Shown piece by piece: positions 1-4,732 of a stretch of DNA of 7,429 nucleotides. The notes under the pieces were generated by a model. It had not been told where the DNA came from, ran no database searches, and saw only the letters and a program-made list of their open reading frames with translations. This DNA comes from JAMIFN01 sp964608575 (GTDB lineage: Bacteria > Pseudomonadota > Gammaproteobacteria > Burkholderiales > Burkholderiaceae_C). Location: NCBI GenBank assembly GCA_964608575.1, contig CAZSPW010000086.1, positions 1-7,429 on the forward strand, given 5' to 3'. Made by a program: the position numbers and the translations under genes. The stretch's first letter is position 1. The number at the start of each line of letters is the position of its first letter.

Positions 1-1580
1 TCCACATGGGCGCTCATGCCTTGCAACACTTCCCATTCCCAGCAAAAGTTTTCCATAAACTGGCTGGGCAGCTCCACCGCGTCCCATTCCACACCGCTGA
101 TGCCTGCCACATCATGCTCATTTACCTGGGTGAGTAAATGGTGCAGGCCGTGGCCAAATTCGTGAAACAGGGTGGTGATGTCGTCATGGCTCAAGAGGGC
201 GGGCTTGCCGCCCACGCCTGCGGGAAAGTTGCACACCAGTTGCGCCACTGGGGTTTGCAGCGCGCCCGTGTCGGGGCGCAGCCAGCGGCTGCGTACATCG
301 TCCATCCACGCGCCACCGCGTTTGCCTGTGCGGGCGGGTTGGTCTAAATAAAACTGGCCGACGAGTGTTTTGCCCTGCGGCCCATTTTTGCTGATGCGGA
401 AAAATTCCACAGCTTCATGCCATACGGGGGCGGTATCGGCTTCTATTTGCACGCCAAAGAGTTGTTGCACGATGGCGAATAGCCCTGCTATGACTTTGGG
501 CGCGGGGAAGTATTGCCGCACTTCTTGTTCGCTAAAGGCGTAGCGCGCTTCTTTGAGTTTTTCGCTGATGTATGGCCAATCCCAAGCCTGCGGCTCGCTT
601 ATGCCTAATTCACTTGCTGCAAATTCGCGTAAATCAGCCACATCTTTTTCGGCGTAGGGGCGGGCACGCGCTGCCAAATCGCGCAGAAAGACGATGACTT
701 GAGCAGGGGTGTCGGCCATTTTGGGCACGAGGGAGAGTTCGGCAAAGTTGGTATAGCCCAAGAGCTGGGCCTCTTCGGCGCGCAGTGCCAGAATTTCATC
801 CATCACCGTGCTGTTGTCCCATTCGGGCTTTTGTCCCAATTCAGATGCGCGGCTGACATAGGCGCGATAGAGTTGTTCACGCAGAGCTGAGCTTTGCGCG
901 AATTGCATCACAGGCAGATAGCAGGGCATTTTTAGGGTGAGTTTGATGCTGTCTGCATGGATGGCTACGCCATCTTTGTCTGCGTCTGCTTGTGCCAGTT
1001 CTGCTGCGGCTTGCAGGACATCGTCGGGCAGGCCAATAGCTTGCGCGCGCGTGGTGTACAAAAACCAAGCATCGGTGGCATCGAGCACATGCTCGCTAAA
1101 GGTTTGCGCCAATTCTGCTTGGCGCTCTTGTATGGCGGCAAAGCGGGTTTTGGCCTCGCCCTGCAGCTCTGCTCCACCCAGTACAAAGCCGCGCAGGGTG
1201 TTTGCCAGGGCTTTGGCTTGTTCGGGGTTTAGGCTGGCGGGGTCTATGGCTTTGTATTTGGCGTATAGGCGTTCATCCGCCCCCATGCGGGTGAAAAATT
1301 CGGTGACGATGGGCAGTTGTGCGGTGTAAGCCGCACGCAATTCGGGCGTATCAGCCACCGCATTTAAATGCCCAATCGCACCCCAAGCGATGCCGAGCTT
1401 TTCCACCGCCACATCCAAAGTTTTAGATAGCTGCAACCAGTCTGCAGGAAAGTCGGGGCGCACCACGGTTTCTAGTGCGGCTTCGCAGTCTTTTAAAAGG
1501 GATTCGATAGCTGGCGCAATATCGGCAGGGGTGATGCGGTCAAAGGCGGGCAGGGCAGAAAAATCGAGTAAAGGATTCAT
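1..1580 (-). CDS. prlC: Oligopeptidase A (M3 family zinc metallopeptidase), 3' end outside window
   Basis: Cytosolic zinc endopeptidase of the thimet oligopeptidase (M3A) family. In other bacteria it degrades short peptides, including cleaved signal peptides. I translated much of the frame from the start and around the active site and found no stop. The window holds the first 526 codons; full-length relatives are about 680 residues, so the C-terminal quarter is missing. Visible are an N-terminal helical segment with HLNAVADTPELRAAY (about 71-85), the substrate-domain signature KRGGAWMDD (about 420-428), and the zinc site HEFGH at residues 473-477. The likely third zinc ligand is Glu503 in VELPSQ. 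All catalytic residues are therefore present. I chose the ATG at 1580 because MNPLLDF matches the usual N-terminus. An in-frame ATG three codons upstream (1589) is also possible. Neither has a Shine-Dalgarno. The gene lies 72 nt downstream of the TSUP permease gene and may share its transcript. Confidence 0.95.
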   Translation of the reverse strand, partial: MNPLLDFSALPAFDRITPADIAPAIESLLKDCEAALETVVRPDFPADWLQLSKTLDVAVEKLGIAWGAIGHLNAVADTPELRAAYTAQLPIVTEFFTRMGADERLYAKYKAIDPASLNPEQAKALANTLRGFVLGGAELQGEAKTRFAAIQERQAELAQTFSEHVLDATDAWFLYTTRAQAIGLPDDVLQAAAELAQADADKDGVAIHADSIKLTLKMPCYLPVMQFAQSSALREQLYRAYVSRASELGQKPEWDNSTVMDEILALRAEEAQLLGYTNFAELSLVPKMADTPAQVIVFLRDLAARARPYAEKDVADLREFAASELGISEPQAWDWPYISEKLKEARYAFSEQEVRQYFPAPKVIAGLFAIVQQLFGVQIEADTAPVWHEAVEFFRISKNGPQGKTLVGQFYLDQPARTGKRGGAWMDDVRSRWLRPDTGALQTPVAQLVCNFPAGVGGKPALLSHDDITTLFHEFGHGLHHLLTQVNEHDVAGISGVEWDAVELPSQFMENFCWEWEVLQGMSAHV

Positions 1581-1601
1581 AGAATGCATATTAAAAAGAG
1601 G

Positions 1602-1614
1602 AGCTGCTCAGGCA
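1602..1614 (-). repeat. Left copy of a 13-bp intergenic inverted repeat
   Basis: On the minus strand this reads TGCCTGAGCAGCT, identical to the plus-strand sequence at 3413-3425. It lies in the 72-nt gap between the TSUP permease stop and the prlC start. With the other copy it brackets the hydrolase/permease gene pair in inverted orientation. A single 13-mer match in a window this size is near what chance allows, though both copies being intergenic makes it somewhat more notable. Confidence 0.45.
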
Positions 1615-1652
1615 GTATTTACGGCCTAAAACGCTTAAAACAAGGGTAAATA

Positions 1653-2462
1653 TTAGCCTAGGGGCAAGCTCCATTGCATGGGATAGACCATTTTGAGCAC
1701 TAAAAAACTGACGCCCAGAATAAAAAACCAGCGGACAAAACCTGCGCCGTGGCGCAGTGCTAAATGGGTGCCCAGCCAACCACCCGCCATATTGGCAAGG
1801 GCTAGTGGCAGAGCCAGCGGCCAGTAGATGTGGCCTTGCCAAGCAAAGTAGGCCAAGGCGGACAGGCCTGAGCCGATACAAAGAATACGCGCGGCAGCAC
1901 TGGCGTGTAAAAAATCGTAGCCTAGCCAGCGCACGATGGCAAAAATAAACAAACTGCCTGTGCCCGGACCAAAAAAACCATCATAAAAGCCTATGCTCAA
2001 GCCAAGCATGGCGAATATCAAGGCCGAGAAAAGCGTATTTTTAGCAATATGGGCGGCAGGTGCTTTGCCCAAATCTTTCTTAAAAAATACATAAATGGGC
2101 AACGCCAAAAGGACGACAGGTAAAAAGCTGCGCAATTGCGCGGTTTCGTGGTGGCTTAAATGGCTCACCGCCATGGCACCGATAAAGGCGCTGACCATAG
2201 CGCACAGGCTTGCCAGCAGTAAGCCGCGAGGCAGCAGCCCTGCGTGCAAGGCTGTGCGCCGCGTGTGATAGGTGTAGCGCCAAGCAGCCAGCGCCGTGCC
2301 TGCCAGCAAAGCGACCTTGTTCAAGGCCAGCACATCGGCCAAGGGGGCTGCGGGCAAGCTGTCTAATAAAGCAGGCAGCAAAATCAAGCCGCCACCGCCA
2401 ATGATGGCATCCATTACCCCAGCGGCCAGCGCCGCTAGACTCATGAGCACAAGGTCTAACAT
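1653..2462 (-). CDS. TSUP family (TauE/SafE, YfcA-like) membrane permease
   Basis: Polytopic inner-membrane protein of the TauE/SafE (TSUP) family, 269 residues, close to the usual length. Members export or import sulfite, sulfoacetate and other small organosulfur or organic anions; the substrate here cannot be read from sequence. Hydrophobic segments lie at about residues 2-30, 43-60, 77-100, 113-126, 143-158, 170-180, 190-208, 213-232 and 243-260, consistent with about eight membrane helices. The family glycine motif IGGGGLILLP (21-30) sits in the first helix and GFYDGFFGPGTGS (158-170), typical of the YfcA subgroup, begins the second half. The two halves reflect the family's internal repeat. 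The ATG at 2462 overlaps the upstream hydrolase stop in the string ATGTTAG, so translation is probably coupled. A longer reading frame opens upstream, but it adds non-family residues that lie inside the hydrolase gene. No Shine-Dalgarno is visible. Confidence 0.93.
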   Translation of the reverse strand: MLDLVLMSLAALAAGVMDAIIGGGGLILLPALLDSLPAAPLADVLALNKVALLAGTALAAWRYTYHTRRTALHAGLLPRGLLLASLCAMVSAFIGAMAVSHLSHHETAQLRSFLPVVLLALPIYVFFKKDLGKAPAAHIAKNTLFSALIFAMLGLSIGFYDGFFGPGTGSLFIFAIVRWLGYDFLHASAAARILCIGSGLSALAYFAWQGHIYWPLALPLALANMAGGWLGTHLALRHGAGFVRWFFILGVSFLVLKMVYPMQWSLPLG

Positions 2463-3265
2463 GGGCTGGGATGATAGTGCAGCGCCTGTGCCATGCGGCA
2501 GGCAGCCCACTCTGCCCAAGTGCGATAAGCATCTGCGCCGGGGTGAAAGCCGTCAGCGGCGGTGCTGCACTGCGCTAAGGCTGCAGGTGCGCCTAGGTAT
2601 TGGGTTTGGGCTTGGGTTTGGGGGTTTTTTGCTTTCTCGCGGCAAAGCTGCTGCAGCGCAAGATCTAAAGTGCGGGCATATAAACCCAAATAGGGGCGCA
2701 GCGGCCAAGGTAGTGCCTGCATCTTTTGCATGGGAGGCAGGGCGTTGGCCAGTAAGCATTTTGCGCCTGTGGCTTGCGCTAGGGTTTGCAAAAGCGCCGC
2801 GTAATGCTGGCTAAAGACCGTGGGTCTGCGCTGCGCGCTGACATCGTTGACGCCCAGCACGACCAACACCACATCGGCGGCTTGGATTTGTGCCTGCCAT
2901 TCGTTTTGTAATTTATCCAAGGCGCTGACGCTATCTAAGCCGCTTTGTGCCCATAGCTGCCAATGGATGTTGCGGCCAGTAAGCCTAGCCAAATGGCATG
3001 CAATCGGTTGGGCGAGAGCCTGTTTTTGCTGATCGACGCCAACGCCAGCGGCGGAAGAATCACCCAATACCAATAAGCGCAGAGGCGGGTGTTGGCTGCA
3101 GCTTGGCACGGTTTCTAACCCCATCCGCACGCCTTTAGCTTCGGGCAAGCGCAAGGTGCGCTGACGGACTTTACGCCCTTGCATGAGCAAAATGGGGGCA
3201 CAGACGAGGCGTATAAAGCAAGTCAAGACCCACAGGAAATTCGCGGCACTGCCAAGGCTGAACAT
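2456..3265 (-). CDS. SGNH/GDSL hydrolase with N-terminal membrane anchor
   Basis: Serine esterase or lipase of the SGNH/GDSL superfamily, 269 residues from the chosen start. Conserved blocks are visible: LVLGDSSAAGVG (about 65-76, catalytic Ser70), Gly109 in AQSGLDS, GVND (138-141, Asn140 for the oxyanion hole) and DGFHPG (238-243, catalytic Asp238 and His241). Residues about 8-28 are hydrophobic and followed by a basic stretch (RKVRQR), suggesting a signal anchor with an uncertain final location. The substrate is unknown; related proteins act on acyl esters. I chose the ATG at 3265 because the family begins with such a hydrophobic segment. The frame stays open upstream to a TTG at 3346, which would add 27 residues without family features. 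Neither start has a Shine-Dalgarno. Residues about 214-222 are a low-complexity PQTQAQTQ stretch encoded by a hexamer repeat. The 3' end overlaps the permease gene by 7 nt. Confidence 0.88.
   Translation of the reverse strand: MFSLGSAANFLWVLTCFIRLVCAPILLMQGRKVRQRTLRLPEAKGVRMGLETVPSCSQHPPLRLLVLGDSSAAGVGVDQQKQALAQPIACHLARLTGRNIHWQLWAQSGLDSVSALDKLQNEWQAQIQAADVVLVVLGVNDVSAQRRPTVFSQHYAALLQTLAQATGAKCLLANALPPMQKMQALPWPLRPYLGLYARTLDLALQQLCREKAKNPQTQAQTQYLGAPAALAQCSTAADGFHPGADAYRTWAEWAACRMAQALHYHPSPC
2602..2624 (+). other. Four-tract G-quadruplex motif inside the SGNH hydrolase gene
   Basis: Four guanine tracts (GGG at 2602, 2608 and 2614, and GGGGG at 2620-2624) are separated by exactly three bases each (TTT, CTT, TTT). 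This satisfies the canonical G3+N1-7 pattern. The G-rich strand is the plus strand, which is the template for the minus-strand hydrolase gene. The repeat encodes the alternating-glutamine segment between the GxND and DxxH blocks. Confidence 0.8.
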
Positions 3266-3412
3266 AAAAAGGATATGGATACTGATTTTGGGATAATTAA
3301 ACCGAAAAAAGCCATTTCGTTTGATTTTGTTCCATGGGCGGGACAATCTGGGCTAATGAGCCGCCATAAAGCTGATTTTCATAGTGTTTTGGCCATTTTA
3401 CCGCACAAAATT

Positions 3413-3425
3413 TGCCTGAGCAGCT
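3413..3425 (+). repeat. Right copy of a 13-bp intergenic inverted repeat
   Basis: TGCCTGAGCAGCT, the inverted partner of 1602-1614. It runs directly into the GCTATT/AATAGC dyad at 3423-3439, in the intergenic region upstream of both the hydrolase and Nudix genes. Confidence 0.45.
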
Positions 3426-3439
3426 ATTAAAAAAATAGC
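3423..3439. repeat. Small A/T-rich inverted repeat in the divergent intergenic region
   Basis: GCTATT (3423-3428) and AATAGC (3434-3439) form a perfect 6-bp dyad around five adenines. It lies between the divergent hydrolase and Nudix genes. On the minus strand it reads GCTATT, TTTTT, AATAGC, so the stem is not followed by a T-run and it is not an obvious terminator. The neighbouring AGCAGCTAT (3419-3427) recurs on the opposite strand at 4698-4706. Its wording resembles short intergenic repeats that I recall being common in Comamonadaceae genomes; that resemblance is from memory. Confidence 0.5.
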
Positions 3440-3483
3440 AAATGCTGACCATGGACGGTATTGCCACGCTAAGATGCGGCACT

Positions 3484-4056
3484 ATGAATGACAGCCATTT
3501 GTATGAAACCTTGCTGAGCAGTGCTACTTTGCACCGCGGAAATTTTTTGACGCTCAAATGCGATACCGTGCGTTTGCCCAATGGACAAAGCGCCAGTCGT
3601 GAATATGTGCAACACCCAGGCGCAGTGGTGGTGCTGGCATTAACCGAGGACGGACAAATCGTATTGGAAAAACAGTTTCGCCACCCCGTCGGGCGCTGCA
3701 TGGTGGAGTTGCCTGCAGGCAAGTTAGATGCGGGTGAGTCACCCTTGTGCTGCGCGCAGCGTGAATTGCGCGAAGAAACGGGCTATAGCGCCGTGCAGTG
3801 GGCGTATGCGGGCTTGATCCATCTGGCGATAGCTTATTCGACTGAAGTGCTGCACATCTACTTCGCCAGGGGTTTGCGGCGGCAGGCCAGGCAGCTAGAT
3901 GAAGGCGAGTTTTTGGATGTTTACACCCAGCCTATTAGCGATTTTTTACAAGACTGCGATGCGCAGCGCGTCACGGATGCGAAAACGCTTAGCTGCGCCT
4001 ACTATTTGCTGCGTTATCGCGCAGGTTTGTTGTCTTTGAATTGGCAAACGGCATGA
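3484..4056 (+). CDS. Nudix hydrolase, ADP-ribose pyrophosphatase-like
   Basis: Cytosolic Nudix-fold pyrophosphohydrolase of 190 residues, most like the ADP-ribose pyrophosphatase (NudF/ADPRase) group, which splits ADP-ribose into AMP and ribose 5-phosphate. The Nudix box is perfect: G79, five residues, E85, seven residues, then REL-R-EE-T-G-Y (93-101), with Glu94, Glu97 and Glu98 as the magnesium ligands. The ADPRase-type lead-in YVQHPGAVVV (41-50) and the strand ELPAGKLDAGE (75-85) agree, as does EGEFLDV before the C-terminal helix. I chose the ATG at 3484 because family members start with a short segment like MNDSHLYET. In-frame ATGs at 3442 and 3451 would add unsupported residues. No Shine-Dalgarno precedes any of them. 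The stop overlaps the next start as ATGA, so the two genes are probably translated together. The exact substrate is inferred. Confidence 0.93.
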   Translation: MNDSHLYETLLSSATLHRGNFLTLKCDTVRLPNGQSASREYVQHPGAVVVLALTEDGQIVLEKQFRHPVGRCMVELPAGKLDAGESPLCCAQRELREETGYSAVQWAYAGLIHLAIAYSTEVLHIYFARGLRRQARQLDEGEFLDVYTQPISDFLQDCDAQRVTDAKTLSCAYYLLRYRAGLLSLNWQTA

Positions 4057-4526
4057 AGACTTCGCACATCATGGGCGCTGAGCAATCTGCTGAGCCTGAG
4101 CGTATCCATATTACCGATATTGAAAGCGCCCTGAACTGGTTGCGTCTGCAGTACCCATCGGCCGATGGCATCAGTTTGGCCAGACCATTACACCAATTGG
4201 CTGAGGTTTATGCGCTGATGGTTTATTACCAACAAGAGTGGGTAGCGGCGCATGGCTTTCCAACTGAGGCGATGCACTTTTGGTTGGATTGGTACGCCAC
4301 TACGCCCGATACCCCCTGTATCGCTATCTGCTCAACCGCCCAAGGTGATGCGGTGTGCAAGGGTTGTGGCCGTACCGAATTCGAAGTGCAAGATTGGCAA
4401 GCACTCAATCCTGTGGCCAAACGCATGATTTGGCGGCGCATCAGCCAAGAGGGGACAGCGTGGCGCTTCAATAAATACGCGGAGCGCGCGGTAGAGCGTC
4501 AGCGGCACGGACAAGCGCAGGACTGA
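4053..4526 (+). CDS. DUF3717-DUF1289 fusion protein
   Basis: Protein of 157 residues with two short domains of unknown function. Residues about 18-61 match the DUF3717 pattern: ITDIESALNWLR, then a Pro/Ser-rich turn, then HQLAEVYALMVYYQ. Residues about 86-130 match DUF1289: TPCIAIC (87-93), CKGCGRT (102-108) and a Trp-rich helix. Cys89, Cys93, Cys102 and Cys105 form a C-x3-C-x8-C-x2-C set that could bind a metal, which I infer from the spacing only. The C-terminus is basic and charged. There is no signal peptide or membrane segment, so it is probably cytosolic. The ATG at 4053 overlaps the Nudix stop by 4 nt, pointing to translational coupling and a shared transcript. An in-frame ATG at 4071 is a less likely start. 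DUF3717 is, to my knowledge, mainly betaproteobacterial. No function should be assigned. Confidence 0.88.
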   Translation: MKTSHIMGAEQSAEPERIHITDIESALNWLRLQYPSADGISLARPLHQLAEVYALMVYYQQEWVAAHGFPTEAMHFWLDWYATTPDTPCIAICSTAQGDAVCKGCGRTEFEVQDWQALNPVAKRMIWRRISQEGTAWRFNKYAERAVERQRHGQAQD

Positions 4527-4556
4527 GCAGAGGCACACACGGCTTAGTGGCTACAA

Positions 4557-4577
4557 TGGCGCCTTTGCCTAGCGCCA
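4557..4577. repeat. Inverted repeat between the DUF1289 gene and tRNA-Arg
   Basis: TGGCGC (4557-4562) and GCGCCA (4572-4577) make a perfect 6-bp GC-rich stem with a 9-nt loop, 30 nt after the DUF3717-DUF1289 stop. A competing pairing, AGTGGC (4546-4551) with GCCACT (4574-4579), is also possible. No T-run follows, so it is not a standard intrinsic terminator. A good -10-like hexamer, TACAAT, lies at 4552-4557 but has no convincing -35 at the right distance. A tRNA promoter here is therefore only possible. Confidence 0.4.
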
Positions 4578-4600
4578 CTGTTCGTTATGCATAGTGTTGT

Positions 4601-4675
4601 ATCGCCGTAGTTCAATGGATAGAACGAGTGCCTCCTAAGCGCTAAATACAGGTTCGATTCCTGTCGGCGGTGCCA
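4601..4675 (+). tRNA. tRNA-Arg, anticodon CCT
   Basis: Complete cloverleaf of 75 nt including an encoded CCA (4673-4675). The acceptor stem is ATCGCCG (4601-4607) with CGGCGGT (4665-4671), seven pairs including a T-G wobble at the second position, and G4672 is the discriminator. The D stem is GTTC/GAAC (4610-4613, 4622-4625). The anticodon stem is AGTGC/GCGCT (4627-4631, 4639-4643) with loop CTCCTAA, giving anticodon CCT (4634-4636), which reads AGG. The variable loop is AAAT. The T stem is ACAGG/CCTGT (4648-4652, 4660-4664) around TTCGATT. AGG is usually a rare arginine codon in such genomes. The tRNA is 74 nt downstream of the DUF3717-DUF1289 gene and could be co-transcribed or have its own promoter. 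Confidence 0.96.
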
Positions 4676-4678
4676 ATC

Positions 4679-4712
4679 CTGCCTAGGCAGATCTGCTATA
4701 GCTGCTTTTTTT
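4679..4712 (+). terminator. Possible terminator region after tRNA-Arg
   Basis: Just after the tRNA lies a perfect 12-bp palindrome CTGCCTAGGCAG (4679-4690), overlapping another, GCAGATCTGC (4687-4696). GCAG (4687-4690) can also pair with CTGC (4702-4705), immediately before a run of seven Ts (4706-4712). This is a plausible but short-stemmed terminator for the plus-strand transcript. The several alternative pairings make the exact structure uncertain. Confidence 0.4.
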
Positions 4713-4730
4713 AGCCTTTTTGCTATAGCA
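4694..4730. repeat. 9-bp inverted repeat between tRNA-Arg and gltX
   Basis: TGCTATAGC (4694-4702) and GCTATAGCA (4722-4730) are perfect inverted copies separated by 19 nt containing T-runs at 4706-4712 and 4717-4721. The right arm ends 2 nt before the gltX stop codon (4733-4735). It lies between convergent transcription units. In the gltX direction no T-run follows the second arm, so it is not a textbook gltX terminator, though it could block RNA decay or act as part of an interspersed repeat. Confidence 0.6.
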
Positions 4731-4732
4731 CT

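Noticed and set aside
937..1329. Open frame of 130 codons on the plus strand
   Set aside because: It is antisense to prlC, whose protein matches the M3 family at both its N-terminal part and its active site.
1..1580. Possible frameshift or broken prlC
   Set aside because: The start codon and the HEFGH active site lie in the same frame (both at positions giving remainder 2 on division by 3), and the stretches I translated read as the family, so the gene is only cut by the window edge.
2080..2532. Open frame of 150 codons on the minus strand in another frame
   Set aside because: It is a shadow of the TSUP and hydrolase genes; its His/Arg/Cys-rich translation looks like an out-of-frame reading.
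2296..2814. Open frame of 172 codons on the plus strand
   Set aside because: It crosses the hydrolase/permease overlap on the opposite strand; both of those genes carry strong family motifs, and this translation is Arg/Ala/Gly-rich with no recognisable domain.
3346..3346. TTG at this position as the hydrolase start
   Set aside because: It would add 27 residues before the membrane anchor with no family support and no Shine-Dalgarno; the ATG at 3265 fits better, although the start is not proven.
4601..4675. tRNA-Arg as an occupied integration site of a mobile element
   Set aside because: Arg-CCT tRNA genes are frequent targets, but I see no integrase and no partial second copy of the tRNA 3' end in the window.
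4722..4730. Intrinsic terminator for gltX
   Set aside because: The inverted repeat is real, but in the gltX direction its second arm is not followed by a T-run.
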